Notes: generated from the letters alone by a model not told the origin. A stretch of DNA of 64,000 nucleotides from Sphingobacterium populi (GCF_001586775.1 NZ_LQXS01000004.1:62001-126000), one strand, 5' to 3'; numbered from the stretch's first letter, positions 36,489-47,045 are shown. Numbers and translations: made by a program.

Positions 36489-36560
36489 TTCGAATAAATG
36501 CTTTAACACCTTGCCCGCTTTCTCTACAAATCGTTAATTATTTAAAGTTAAGTAAGACTC

Positions 36561-37817
36561 ATGGGATATTTTTTTACATCCGAATCTGTTTCGGAAGGTC
36601 ACCCCGATAAAATTGCCGATCAGATTTCAGATGCTTTAATCGATAATTTTCTTGCCTGGGATCAGGATTCTAAAGTAGCTATCGAAACCTTGGTAACAAC
36701 CGGACAAGTAATATTAGCTGGAGAAGTGAAATCTAATATCTACTTGGATGTGCAAAAAATTACTCGTCAGGTAATTCAACGCATTGGGTACACCAAGTCG
36801 GAGTATATGTTTGAGGCCAACTCGTGTGGAATCTTATCGGCCATTCACGAACAATCTAACGAGATTAATCAAGGTGTGGAGCGCCAAACTAAACAAGAGC
36901 AAGGCGCTGGAGATCAGGGCATCATGTTTGGTTACGCAAGCAACGAAACTGAAAATTTTATGCCATTGGCATTGGATCTTTCACACCGCCTATTATATGA
37001 ATTGGCCGAACTACGTCGTGAGAATACGCAAATCACGTACTTACGCCCAGATGCTAAAGCGCAGGTAACCTTGGAGTACGACGAGCATAACAAACCTTTG
37101 CGTATCGATACTATCGTGATTTCTACCCAGCACGATGATTTCGATAGCAACGAGGTGGCAATGCAGCAAAGGATCAAGCAAGATCTAATCGATATCTTGA
37201 TTCCTCGCGTACAAGCGCAATTGAAAGCAGAATTACAACCTTTATTTACCGATCATATCAAATACCACATCAATCCGACCGGAAAATTTGTGATTGGTGG
37301 ACCGCACGGCGATACCGGGCTGACTGGCCGTAAAATCATTGTAGACACCTACGGTGGAAAAGGTGCGCACGGTGGTGGTGCATTCTCTGGAAAAGATCCT
37401 TCAAAAGTAGATCGTTCGGCGGCTTATGCAACACGTCATATCGCGAAAAACCTGGTGGCCGCTGGTGTGGCAGATGAAATCTTGGTACAAATTTCCTATG
37501 CGATCGGCGTTAAAGATCCAATGGGAATTTATGTAAATACGTACGGCACCAGCAAAGTTGGATTGAGCGATGGCGATATTGCGGAGAAGATCGGTGAACT
37601 ATTTGACATGACGCCTTATGGCATCGAAACACGGCTGGGTTTACGGAATCCAATTTATTCGGAAACAGCTGCGTACGGACACATGGGGCGTACACCTATA
37701 ACCGTTTCAAAAACCTTTGAAAGTAGCACTGGCGAAACGAAAACGGTGGAAGTGGATCTCTTTACGTGGGAAAAACTCGACTACGTAGATAAAGTAAAAG
37801 CAGCTTTCGGATTGTAA
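36561..37817 (+). CDS. metK: MetK, S-adenosylmethionine synthetase
   Basis: Makes SAM from methionine and ATP; 418 aa. [21 protein letters not shown] opens the N-terminal domain with its catalytic His, [12 protein letters not shown] is the ATP-binding motif, and [21 protein letters not shown] and [19 protein letters not shown] are the central signatures. Complete. A SAM-II-like riboswitch precedes it, so the product probably represses its own synthesis. A strong bidirectional hairpin follows. Confidence 0.98.
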   Translation: MGYFFTSESVSEGHPDKIADQISDALIDNFLAWDQDSKVAIETLVTTGQVILAGEVKSNIYLDVQKITRQVIQRIGYTKSEYMFEANSCGILSAIHEQSNEINQGVERQTKQEQGAGDQGIMFGYASNETENFMPLALDLSHRLLYELAELRRENTQITYLRPDAKAQVTLEYDEHNKPLRIDTIVISTQHDDFDSNEVAMQQRIKQDLIDILIPRVQAQLKAELQPLFTDHIKYHINPTGKFVIGGPHGDTGLTGRKIIVDTYGGKGAHGGGAFSGKDPSKVDRSAAYATRHIAKNLVAAGVADEILVQISYAIGVKDPMGIYVNTYGTSKVGLSDGDIAEKIGELFDMTPYGIETRLGLRNPIYSETAAYGHMGRTPITVSKTFESSTGETKTVEVDLFTWEKLDYVDKVKAAFGL

Positions 37818-37842
37818 TAAGCCTATTCTACGACAATATGAG

Positions 37843-37875
37843 AAGAGAGCCGTACATATGATGTACGGCTCTCTT
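37843..37875. terminator. Bidirectional terminator hairpin between metK and fabD
   Basis: A perfect 15-bp stem: AAGAGAGCCGTACAT (37843-37857) pairs with 37861-37875 around a 3-nt ATG loop. It lies between two convergent genes (stops at 37817 and 37917). Only short T runs flank it, but the stem is very stable. Confidence 0.85.
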
Positions 37876-37916
37876 ACTTACGATCTGTTCCAAGAAACAG
37901 ATTTAAATTATTTCCA

Positions 37917-38810
37917 CTATTCCGCTGCTACGCTCGCAGAAGATGTAGCCGCTTGTCTGTTCACTTTTTTGACCAAGCCTTGCAACACATTTCCCGGGCC
38001 TACTTCTACAAAGTTATCGGCACCATCATTTAGCATATGTTGCACCGTTTGCGTCCAACGTACCGCTCCGGTTAGTTGCGCGATTAGATTAGCTTTGATC
38101 TCCGCAGGATCGGTATATGCTTTGGCATCTACATTCTGATAGATTGGACAGATTGGCGCTTGAATATTTGTGTTTTCAATCGCTTTTTGTAATTCCAATT
38201 TAGCAGGCTCCATTAATGGTGAGTGAAATGCGCCACCAACATTTAATTTCAATGCGCGTTTGGCGCCAGCTTCGGTTAATAATAAACACGCCTTATCTAC
38301 TCCTTCGATAGAACCAGAAATTACCAATTGACCTGGGCAATTGTAATTTGCAGGAACAACCACTTCTTCAATCTCCGCACAGATGCGCTCTACCACTTCA
38401 TCTTCTAAGCCCAAGATAGCTGCCATTGTCGACGGCTGTGCTTCGCAGGCAGCTTGCATGGCATTTGCCCGCTTAGAAACAAGTAAAAGTCCATCTTCAA
38501 AAGACAAAGCGCCCGCTGCTACCAAGGCAGAAAACTCGCCCAATGAATGTCCGGCAACCATAGCAGGTTGAAATTTGTCTCCCAACGCTTTTGCTAAGAT
38601 CACGGAGTGCAAAAAGATGGCAGGTTGCGTCACCTTGGTCTGCTTGAGATCCTCATCCGTTCCCGAAAACATAATATCGGTAATCCGAAAACCTAACAAA
38701 TCATTCGCTTGCTCAAATAATGCTTTAGTGGTATCATTCAGTTGATACAACTCCTGTCCCATCCCCACGAACTGGGCTCCTTGACCTGGAAAAATATACG
38801 CTGTCTTCAT
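37917..38810 (-). CDS. fabD: FabD, malonyl-CoA:ACP transacylase
   Basis: Loads malonyl groups onto ACP for fatty-acid synthesis; 297 aa. The nucleophile Ser89 lies in GHSLGEFSAL, the catalytic His196 in GGAFHSPLM, and the oxyanion-hole Gln in FPGQGAQ near the N-terminus. The C-terminal NFVEVGPGNVLQGLVKK is typical. All active-site residues are present. Confidence 0.96.
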   Translation of the reverse strand: MKTAYIFPGQGAQFVGMGQELYQLNDTTKALFEQANDLLGFRITDIMFSGTDEDLKQTKVTQPAIFLHSVILAKALGDKFQPAMVAGHSLGEFSALVAAGALSFEDGLLLVSKRANAMQAACEAQPSTMAAILGLEDEVVERICAEIEEVVVPANYNCPGQLVISGSIEGVDKACLLLTEAGAKRALKLNVGGAFHSPLMEPAKLELQKAIENTNIQAPICPIYQNVDAKAYTDPAEIKANLIAQLTGAVRWTQTVQHMLNDGADNFVEVGPGNVLQGLVKKVNRQAATSSASVAAE

Positions 38811-38857
38811 ATCTCTATTTTTTCTGTTTATACGTTTACAATACTATTGATGGCTAT

Positions 38858-40087
38858 TTAATCTTCGGGAGCGAACGCTAATGATGACATTCGTTCTGCC
38901 GCGAATAGTTCTGCAGCTATTTCATGGACTTTATCTGCCGTGACGGCATCAATCTTTTGAAAAACATCCTCCAACGTTATAATTTTATTATAATCTAAGA
39001 TGTTTTTAGTTTCAGCGATGATGACACTCATTCTGTTCTCTTCGGCCAATGCGATCTGCCCCTTAAACTTATGCTTTGCTTTATTTAATACGCTTTCACT
39101 AATTGGCTTCACAATTAATTTATCTAATTCTTTACGCACCAGCCGAGTAGCACGTTTTATTTTTTCTTCGTCGGTGCCCAAATAAATGCTAAATATCCCT
39201 GTGTCTTCATACATCGCATAGCTTGATTCGATGGTATAAGCAATACCATATTTTTCCCGCACAGAAAGATTTAGAATAGAGCTCATGCCGATGCCACCCA
39301 GCATATTATTGAGCAGCATTAAAGTGGTTTTGCGTGAATCATGAATGCCGTACGCTGGCACTCCCAACGCATAATGCACCTGATTGATCGGCTTGTATAC
39401 GATTTCATGTTTTGGCGCAAATAGTGCCGGCGAAGCCAACGATTTCTCTCTTGATGGGCGCAGTGGCGCCGTGAATATTTTGTTGACCAGGCGCTCTATC
39501 TCCTTGGGCGTATAGTCGCCCGAGATGCCAATGGCAATGTCCTCTGCGGTATAATTTCTAGCGATAAAATCCTTCACATCCTGCTGGGTGATGGATTGTA
39601 GATCAGTTTCCAAACCCAAAATATTATGTCCTAAGCCAGTACCGGCAAATAGGAGATCATCAAAATCGTCCATGATGGATTCTTCCGGACTGTCTAAATA
39701 GGAAGCCATTTCGTCCAGAATCACACCTTTCTCTTTAGTCATTTCGACTTCAGGGAAGGTAGAATGAAAGGTGATATCTTCGAATAAATCTAGCGCACGA
39801 CTCAAGTACGGGCGCAATACAGACGCATGAATACAGGTGTATTCTTTGGTGGTGTAAGCGTTGAGATCGCCGCCCACAGATTCGAGTCGGTTGAGGATTT
39901 GGTTGGTGTTGCGCCGGGCCGTCTGTTTGAAGAGCAAATGTTCAATAAAATGAGCCATACCAAACTTCCCTGCTTCTTCATCTCTCGAGCCCACATTTAC
40001 AATCAAACAGGTATGCGTGATATTAGACGCTTGTTGGTTTAACACCACGCGTATTCCATTGTCTAATTGTATTATATGATACCCCAT
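38858..40087 (-). CDS. M16 family zinc metallopeptidase (processing-peptidase-like)
   Basis: 409 aa from ATG 40087 (MGYHIIQLDNG), the natural N-terminus; an in-frame start 24 nt upstream would precede the promoter-proximal leader. The inverted zinc motif HxxEH is His46-Phe-Ile-Glu49-His50, and the downstream glutamate for metal binding falls in the LDSPEESIMDDF region. Two M16 domains are present (about 1-200 and 210-409). It is probably cytosolic, as there is no signal peptide. Related proteins degrade peptides, but the natural substrate is unknown. A TACCTTTG element lies upstream. Confidence 0.9.
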   Translation of the reverse strand: MGYHIIQLDNGIRVVLNQQASNITHTCLIVNVGSRDEEAGKFGMAHFIEHLLFKQTARRNTNQILNRLESVGGDLNAYTTKEYTCIHASVLRPYLSRALDLFEDITFHSTFPEVEMTKEKGVILDEMASYLDSPEESIMDDFDDLLFAGTGLGHNILGLETDLQSITQQDVKDFIARNYTAEDIAIGISGDYTPKEIERLVNKIFTAPLRPSREKSLASPALFAPKHEIVYKPINQVHYALGVPAYGIHDSRKTTLMLLNNMLGGIGMSSILNLSVREKYGIAYTIESSYAMYEDTGIFSIYLGTDEEKIKRATRLVRKELDKLIVKPISESVLNKAKHKFKGQIALAEENRMSVIIAETKNILDYNKIITLEDVFQKIDAVTADKVHEIAAELFAAERMSSLAFAPED

Positions 40088-40112
40088 ACGTTGCTTTAAT
40101 AAGAAGTGCACG

Positions 40113-40120
40113 CAAAGGTA
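40113..40120 (-). promoter_or_regulatory. Candidate -7 promoter element for the M16 peptidase gene
   Basis: Minus-strand TACCTTTG matches TAnnTTTG. It predicts a start near 40106 and a leader of about 20 nt. Confidence 0.5.
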
Positions 40121-40148
40121 CGATTATAAATAAAAATAGCGCTACCGT

Positions 40149-42961
40149 CTACATACGTGGGCGTGGCTTGTCGAACGGCAGATCGCTTTGCGGACCACCC
40201 GGGTTGCCTAATGCAAATTTTTGGAAACGGTACGTGAATGACAGCAAGAAGTAGCGGGCAAGTCGATTGGACTGCGTATCTGCACGAACCTCACCGATTG
40301 ATCGATTAAGATTTACTTGTTGGTTTAGCAAGTCGAATCCTTGCAGACGAAGTGCTCCACGCTGTCCCTTCATAAAACGCTGCTCGATATAGCTATTGAT
40401 GATAAATGGATTCACATTATTCGCAAAGCCTCGATTAAAGGATTTGGACACATCGGCACCAAAAATTGTATTCTTCGCTAAATTAACAGAGCCAATCAAG
40501 GATGGTGCTATAGTCGTAATGTTTGGCGCTGCAAATTCTGGCAAAGAAGCATTTACCATGTTGTACGTAAAACGTACTCCTGGATTGATTTCTATTCGTT
40601 CAGAAGGTGTGTACCGCAAGAATAAGTTTTGCATCAGGATGACGTTATTTGCTACGTTTTTGCGGTAATCATCTAGCGTCGCCAAAGAGTCGGTCGCTAG
40701 ATAAGATACATTCTTATTATACGTCACTCCGCCCATATAAGTAATGTTATATGTTTTATCTTTCAGCGATCTTCCAAACATGTAGAATGAGCTGATGTTA
40801 TAAATTGGATCGGTTTCGTTTTTGTAATCTATAAACTGAAACATACCTTGTCCTGGCCTTGCAAATCGCTTATTCATCGTTACGACGCGGTCGTTGATCA
40901 ATTCGGCGCGCAATACGGCAAAGAAGTTTTTGCCCTTTTGTACATCTCCCGCACGAAAACGCATTTGTACCTGATGTCTAAATTCTGGGTCTAGATTTGG
41001 ATTTCCGGTTGTCGTCATTAAATTTCGAGTAACTTCGAACGGAAGAATTTGCGTAACTGTTGGCTCAGTAGCCCTTCCAGAATAGCTCATCGAAATGTTC
41101 GACTGGCGCGAAAACTTGTACTCAAAGCGCGCAATCGGCACGAAATTTAAATTCGTCCGGTTGATCACAGCTTCATCATTCGCGCTAAAGGCATCGCCAC
41201 GTAATAGCGACGGCTGTAAGGCTGCACCGACAGAATATTTGATTTTATCGTTTTCGAACATGTAGCTCGCGCCGGCCCGATGCGTGGTAAACGAGTAATC
41301 GTAGGCATAGCTATAATTAGATCCTGGCAATCCGTCGATCGGATTATTGTCACGGTCTACCGCGCGCTGCCTATCGGTATTGTCGTAATCGCTAATGTTA
41401 TAATCGTAGGTAACCTCAATTTTACTGTGGTCTGTAAGCGGTTCGGTATAGGACACTGACGTTCCGCCATTCCAGCTTTTGTTTTGCACATCTTGCAATA
41501 CTTGCTGGTAGATCTCACTAGCGGGAGTTTGCTGATTATTGGGGTCAAAGACTTGACGCTCTAAAGCTTCATTGACATCGCGCTCGGTCACCGAATTATC
41601 TATGTTGAAGTTAATAAAGAAATTGCGTCCTCGATCATTCATCCTTCTATTGTACAAACCACTAATGTTGTAGCGTGGCGCGGTAGAGTTGGATAGTGTT
41701 GTCAGGAGCTGGCTATTGTCTAACAGGGAATCTCTAAACAAAATGGAGGTTGCCATATTACTCGTTTTGTTATCATTAAAGCCAAATTGAGGCGTTAGTT
41801 TGATATAATCTTTGTCGCTAATGTTCCATTCTATATTGGTTTCAAAGCGATGATTTGCTCGGATATTGTTATTATCGGCATTCTCTTCTTCTGTCTGATT
41901 CAATCCAATATATTCTCTAAATACGTTAGAAAGTGTATTGTTATCATTTCGCTCGAAGGAATAACTACCGTAGATCTTGAATTTGTCGCTAAAATCGTGT
42001 CTTACGTTCAATCCGATGGAACTGGTTTCTGTAATTCCTTCTTGATTGTTCCCAAACCCGCCGCCGCCAGGCTGCCACCACCACCTTGACGATTTCGAGC
42101 GCCACCGCCCATGGTTTGAAAGTCAAAAAGTGAGGCATTCAAGTTGTTTAAATTACCCAATACGGAAACTTGCGTCTTGTTGGTCATCCCCATTACCATA
42201 GCTGTTGTCTGGAAGCGCTCTTCGGTACCGCCTGCGGCGCGCAATGTCGTCATCCAACCGCTATTGTATTTTGGATCGATCTGTATGTTTAGTACTTTTT
42301 CTGAATCTCCCGTGCGATTGCCCGTCAGGTTAGCCATGTCACCATAATCGTCTACAATCTGGATTTTATCAATGATATTCGCTGGTAAGTTTTTGGTAGC
42401 GGTCTTGACGTCACCTCCAAAGAAATCTTTGCCATTGATCCGAACGCGCGTCACAGCTTCTCCTTGCGCGGTAACATTACCATCTTTATCTACTTCTACT
42501 CCTTGTAAGCGCTTCAATGCGTCTTCTGCCACCGCACCTTCTCGAAGCTTGAGCCCTTGGGCAGAATATTCTACTGTATCTCCTTTTACCTGCACGGTCA
42601 ATACGCCTGATATTACGACTTCCTCAATTAGGTTAGCATTCACATCCAATACAAAGCTAGGGATGAACATCTTTTGCTCCCCGGCAGGGAATTCAAAATC
42701 TTTGGAATAAGTTTCAAATCCGAGACTACTGACAGTTATTCTAAATCGTTCCGCTTTTACCTGGTCGAAGTTGTAGATGCCGGCCGGACTTGACGTCATG
42801 GCCATTGAATCTTGATCGGATACCAACTGCACGGTCGCTCCAGAGATGGGCCTTGCTTCTGTATCGCGAAGCATACCTTGTACGGTTTTGCCTGTTTGCC
42901 CGTAAGCGAATTGGCTCATTAATGCCAGAAAACCGATGTAGAAGAAATTAAAAATTTTCAT
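40149..42961 (-). pseudogene. TonB-receptor-like outer-membrane beta-barrel protein (frameshifted)
   Basis: The first frame (42961-42008) has a signal peptide ending FAYGQ, a carboxypeptidase-regulatory-like domain (about 25-105) and a plug-like region (VVISGVLTVQVKGDTVEY, VRINGKDFFGGDVKTATKNLPANIIDKIQIVDDYGD). It runs into a Gly/Ala-rich stretch and ends in an aberrant tail. The second frame (to 40149) carries the rest of the plug and a large beta-barrel. One missing base near the complement of 42068-42075 separates SLAAAGLGT from the correct GGGGFGNNQEGITETSSIGLNVRHDFSDK. Restored, the protein is about 937 aa. The closest family is the 'outer membrane beta-barrel' group related to SusC but without a typical TonB box. 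Substrate unknown. Confidence 0.85.
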
Positions 42962-42971
42962 TGTAATGTAC

Positions 42972-43715
42972 TTAGTCTTTTTTTACTTGGATTTTATCCA
43001 CGATCCACACGGATGTATTCCCTTTATAAGGCGATTTGACACGCGCAGTTCCTTTATTAGGAGATAATGTTCTTTGTTGTGGCCTAGCTTTACTCATTGC
43101 TCCGATATCCCATCTATTTTGGAGTGCTATCTGTATCGCAATCGTGTTTTCGCCTTCTACTAATCCTAACTGCGCCAGCGGTATGGCCGATTCGTAGAGT
43201 AGATGATCGGAATCATCAATCTTTGCGATCGCATGCAGACCATAGGAGTTACGCAACGACAGCATACCATCAACTATTTTCGGAAAATCTTTCACTTTGT
43301 AACCCCGTGATCCTTCGATTAAGGCTGTCTTTACATGTGTGGCGGAAAAATCTCCAGATTCCAGCATGGATCGGATCGTCTCTGCATCAGGCACTGGAAA
43401 GATAAATTGCATGCCGTGTTTTTTCTTACCTTGATTATTAATCATGATTGCGACTCCGTGTGCTGCGGCCTCTAGTTGCAGTGCTGGCTCGATCACCTTG
43501 GTCGCTACGAAGAGATGCTGATCATCATACGTAACAGCATATGACCAAAGTGCGTCTTGATCGCCCACCGTATGCCAATGACCATCCCACTCTGCCAACT
43601 TCCCATCAACCTGTACTGCAAGATCACGTATCAATTTTGCGCTCCCATTTTTTGCTTGGCCTACAGCAGTAAGGGCAAGCACGAGTAGTAAATGAAACGC
43701 AACAATTCTCTTCAT
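42972..43715 (-). CDS. Secreted CBM9-like carbohydrate-binding-fold protein, unknown function
   Basis: 247 aa from ATG 43715, which gives a clean signal peptide (MKRIVAFHLLLVLALTAVGQ). A longer ORF start at 43781 would hide it. The mature part (LAVQVDGKLAEWDG, SYAVTYDDQHLFVATKV, ESAIPLAQLGLVEGENTIAIQIALQN) resembles the CBM9/DOMON-like beta-sandwich found in secreted Bacteroidota proteins. It is encoded 10 nt before the receptor-like gene, so the two probably act together at the envelope. No catalytic residues seen. Confidence 0.68.
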   Translation of the reverse strand: MKRIVAFHLLLVLALTAVGQAKNGSAKLIRDLAVQVDGKLAEWDGHWHTVGDQDALWSYAVTYDDQHLFVATKVIEPALQLEAAAHGVAIMINNQGKKKHGMQFIFPVPDAETIRSMLESGDFSATHVKTALIEGSRGYKVKDFPKIVDGMLSLRNSYGLHAIAKIDDSDHLLYESAIPLAQLGLVEGENTIAIQIALQNRWDIGAMSKARPQQRTLSPNKGTARVKSPYKGNTSVWIVDKIQVKKD

Positions 43716-43848
43716 ATATTCAGTTAATTTATTTTTTGGCTGCGCTAAAGTACGCAACGATAAAATCAAAAACGTTGACAAAAGAAATCATTCGCAGTGT
43801 AAATTAGTGTAAACGGGGTTTTATCACACAGAAGTTACAATTATTATT

Positions 43849-43856
43849 AAATTTGC
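43849..43856 (+). promoter_or_regulatory. Candidate -7 promoter element at the start of rnhB
   Basis: TAAATTTG matches TAnnTTTG and ends 6 nt before the rnhB ATG. Transcription would begin at or next to the start codon, implying a leaderless mRNA. The same TAAATTTGC-to-CTTATG arrangement occurs at tsaE. Confidence 0.45.
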
Positions 43857-43862
43857 CAGCTT

Positions 43863-44474
43863 ATGCAAGATACTATTCCGCTACTGTCCTATTATCAAAA
43901 TGAATTGCGAGAGGCTGGCTGTGATGAAGCTGGGCGCGGCTGCCTAGCAGGGCCTGTCTTTGCGGCTGCAGTTGTATTTCCACTGGATTATTACAACCCA
44001 ATACTCAACGATTCTAAGAAACTCTCTGAAAAGAAACGACTTGCTCTGCGTGCTGTGATCGAAGAAGAAGCGCTTGACTTTGCTGTAGCATCTGTTTCGG
44101 CAGAGGAGATTGATCGGATAAATATACATCAGGCATCTTATCTGGCGATGCATCGCGCGTTGGACCTATTGAAGGTGCCGGCAGATTATATCATTGTAGA
44201 TGGCAATAAATTTGTACCGTATCAAACGGTACCATATACGTGCATTGTTAAAGGCGATGGCAAATACTTATCTATCGCGGCAGCTTCTATACTGGCCAAA
44301 ACGTACCGCGACGAATACATGCATAATCTAGCCACTGAGCATCCGGAATACGACTGGTTGCGCAACAAAGGTTATCCTACGATCAAGCATCGCAACGCTA
44401 TTTTACAGTTGGGACTGACGCCACATCATAGAAAAACCTTTAGAGTAACCGATCCGCAGCTTCGATTATTCTAA
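43863..44474 (+). CDS. rnhB: RNase HII
   Basis: Cleaves the RNA strand of RNA-DNA hybrids and single ribonucleotides in DNA; 203 aa. The motif GCDEAGRG (Asp21, Glu22) is the N-terminal catalytic pair. IIVDGNKF and KGDGKYLSIAAASILAKTYRD supply the remaining acids. KGYPTIKHRNAI and GLTPHHRKTF are typical C-terminal features. Complete. Convergent with the YfhO-like gene, with a shared hairpin between them. Confidence 0.96.
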   Translation: MQDTIPLLSYYQNELREAGCDEAGRGCLAGPVFAAAVVFPLDYYNPILNDSKKLSEKKRLALRAVIEEEALDFAVASVSAEEIDRINIHQASYLAMHRALDLLKVPADYIIVDGNKFVPYQTVPYTCIVKGDGKYLSIAAASILAKTYRDEYMHNLATEHPEYDWLRNKGYPTIKHRNAILQLGLTPHHRKTFRVTDPQLRLF

Positions 44475-44491
44475 AGGTTATGTTATCGTAT

Positions 44492-44518
44492 TTTTGGCCT
44501 CTAAGTAGGAGGTCAAAA
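44492..44518. terminator. Bidirectional terminator between rnhB and the YfhO-like gene
   Basis: TTTTGGCCTC (44492-44501) pairs with GAGGTCAAAA (44509-44518) over ten positions with one G-U wobble and a 7-nt loop. The A and T runs at the stem ends would serve as the U tract in either direction. It lies between convergent stops. Confidence 0.8.
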
Positions 44519-44523
44519 CTGTA

Positions 44524-47013
44524 TTATTGCTGATTCACGACGCCTTTCGGCAACTGTTTTTTGCGACGATAATGCAAGAAAAGGGCAAAACCGATCCCCA
44601 ATATCAAGACAACGGAGAATATCAATGATAATAACGTACTGGTCTTCATCGACTGCGGCGCGAAGATGAATTCTACCTCATGATTTCCGCCTGGAAGCTG
44701 CAGCGCACGTAAAATATAATCGGCACGGATAATTGGCACTTCTTCTCCGTCCACATAGGCTTTCCATCCTTTATCATAATATACTTCTGAGAATACTGCG
44801 AATGCGTCACGTGGCGCCGTGTATTCGTATCGCAGTGTATCAGGATGGTAGGAAACCAGGTTGATCTGTGCGTTGTTGCTATTGCCGAGTTGTTTTGCAG
44901 TCAACTTGTCTTCAAACTCTTTGTTGACGAAAGCTTCTTTGCGCGGATCGAAGCTATCCAGTGCATTCATCTCTTCATTATTATCTTTTACGATAGTGAC
45001 ACGATCTACAAACCACGCATTGCCCGCTGCGGAACTGCGCCTTTGGATACGCTCTGAATTATTTTTCGGATCGCGCGTAATGACATAGCGTACATTGAAC
45101 ATATCCAACACATCTTCATTAATGGCACCGTCAAACTGATGCTCCAATACTTCCTGAAAACGCATCAGCTTCGCTGCATGGTAACCACCTAAGCTTTTGT
45201 GATAATAAGACTGGCGCGCATCTTGGAATGGACTGGTTGTCAAATCAAACACTCGGTAAGAAGGATCTTTATCCATTAGAATAAGATCGTCTACTTCGCG
45301 CTTTGGCATATGATCCTGCAATGCGGCCGGGCTATTAAACGAGTCGTTATTTAAATACCGTTTGTTTACCGTCCACAAATCGGCCAACGTCACTAAACCC
45401 ACCACGGCTAATAGAATCGTAAGAGATGCTTTTTTCTTAACATAGAACCAAACCGCGCCGAATGTGATCAACACAATGATCAACGAACGCCAGGCATCTG
45501 CACTAGCAATTGCCGCGCGATCTTTCAGTAAAGCATTCACTATTTCATTCCCCATAGCTGCGTCACCTACTTGCTGTTGATAGCTAGCAATCAGCTGCTG
45601 ATGGGTAGATGAACGAAAATTAAGAAACAAATCGGGCATTAGTGCAATTAATAGACAGAGCGCTGCTATACTGCCTCCAGTATACAACAGTTTCTTATCT
45701 AAGTTCTTGACTTCTCCTGCTCGACTAATGATCTGGTCTAACGCCAACACGGCTAGAATAGGGATCAACACCGACGGAATCACTAAAATAGATTCTACCG
45801 CTCGGAACTTATTGTACATCGGGAAATAATCGAAGAACAGGTCGGAGATGAAAGGCAAATGCTTGCCGAAAGCCAAAAATATAGTGAGGGCAGTGGCAGA
45901 TACCAGCCACCATTTGTACCTGTTTTTAACAATGACGATTCCTAAAATGAACAGGAAGATCACTCCAGCACCAAAATACCAAGGCCCAGAAGTAAACATC
46001 TTCTCGCCCCAATAAGTCGGCATGGATTGTGCAAATTGCGCTGCTTGCGCCTCTGGAACATTGAGGCCTTGGACGAACTTTGCAACATTGGAATTCTTAT
46101 CCAATACGCCGCCCGTACGACCTCCATACGCATTAGGAATAAGGAAAGTAAGGTTTTCGCCAACACCTTGCGACCAACCGTAAGCATATTCTTTTGTAAG
46201 TCCGGATTCAGTATTTCCAGCCGTATCCGTGTTGGTCAAATTGGCCTTGCCACGAGTACTCAGTTGGCTGTATTCGTAGGTTGGGAATAATACGGTGGCA
46301 TTGACCAAAACCGCAACAAGAACAGCTCCTAGCTGTACCGCGGTGGATTGTAGAAATGGCTTGAGCTTTTTGTCGCGCACTGCATAATAAATCTCGAAAC
46401 CGACTAGCACCAATAGCGTAATAAACAAATAGTAGGTAACCTGTATATGGTTAGTACGAATCTCCAAAGCCATAAAAAGCGCAAGCAAAGAACCGCCCCA
46501 CAGCCAAGAACCTCGATAACACAAAATGATCGATGCGATAATGGGTGCCATATAAGCTATTGCATACGCCTTATTCATATGACCCGCCTCAATATAAATC
46601 ATATTGTACGACGAGAATGCTAACGCAATAGCACCGACCGCAGCCAGCCACGGTTTAATTCGAAGCACGCTAAATAAGAAATAGCCGCCCAAAAGGTAGA
46701 GCAATAAAATGTCTGCCGGAGGTGGGAATACCGCGCGCAGTGCTTTTGAAATATACGTCGTAACGTTGGCTTCGTGCCCCAACCAGATTTGGTAAACAGG
46801 CATACCACCAAACATGGAGTTTGTCCACAACGGTGCTTTACCATCTTTTGCCTTGTAGTCAAACATCTCCTTTTGGCCACCGGCTGCTTGTACCACATCC
46901 GATTGAGCTAAAGTTTTGCCTTGCCATACCGGTGTGAAATAAAAGAAAACAAGTAAGACGAGTATCGCTATAATAGTGAGGTGGGAGGCATTCTCCTTAA
47001 ACCAATTTTTCAT
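44524..47013 (-). CDS. YfhO family membrane protein
   Basis: 829 aa with about a dozen hydrophobic helices followed by a periplasmic region (about 600-790) and a final helix before a basic tail. PVWQGKTLAQSDVVQ near the N-terminus, EAGHMNKAYAIAYMAPIIASIIL, and DKGWKAYVDGEEVPIIRADYILRALQLPGGNHEVEFIF at the C-terminus are typical of YfhO proteins. Family members are thought to glycosylate lipoteichoic acid or other envelope polymers (GT-C-like fold), but the substrate here is unknown. A TATTTTTG element lies upstream. Confidence 0.86.
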   Translation of the reverse strand: MKNWFKENASHLTIIAILVLLVFFYFTPVWQGKTLAQSDVVQAAGGQKEMFDYKAKDGKAPLWTNSMFGGMPVYQIWLGHEANVTTYISKALRAVFPPPADILLLYLLGGYFLFSVLRIKPWLAAVGAIALAFSSYNMIYIEAGHMNKAYAIAYMAPIIASIILCYRGSWLWGGSLLALFMALEIRTNHIQVTYYLFITLLVLVGFEIYYAVRDKKLKPFLQSTAVQLGAVLVAVLVNATVLFPTYEYSQLSTRGKANLTNTDTAGNTESGLTKEYAYGWSQGVGENLTFLIPNAYGGRTGGVLDKNSNVAKFVQGLNVPEAQAAQFAQSMPTYWGEKMFTSGPWYFGAGVIFLFILGIVIVKNRYKWWLVSATALTIFLAFGKHLPFISDLFFDYFPMYNKFRAVESILVIPSVLIPILAVLALDQIISRAGEVKNLDKKLLYTGGSIAALCLLIALMPDLFLNFRSSTHQQLIASYQQQVGDAAMGNEIVNALLKDRAAIASADAWRSLIIVLITFGAVWFYVKKKASLTILLAVVGLVTLADLWTVNKRYLNNDSFNSPAALQDHMPKREVDDLILMDKDPSYRVFDLTTSPFQDARQSYYHKSLGGYHAAKLMRFQEVLEHQFDGAINEDVLDMFNVRYVITRDPKNNSERIQRRSSAAGNAWFVDRVTIVKDNNEEMNALDSFDPRKEAFVNKEFEDKLTAKQLGNSNNAQINLVSYHPDTLRYEYTAPRDAFAVFSEVYYDKGWKAYVDGEEVPIIRADYILRALQLPGGNHEVEFIFAPQSMKTSTLLSLIFSVVLILGIGFALFLHYRRKKQLPKGVVNQQ

Positions 47014-47045
47014 GCGCGCTTTTGGATTAATTATCGATTAAGGGT

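Noticed and set aside
36420..36490. SAM-I (S-box) or Rho-independent attenuator before metK
   Set aside because: The S-box core sequence is absent and no hairpin followed by a T run precedes the ATG; the P1/ATTGCAA/GCTAAAA layout fits SAM-II instead.
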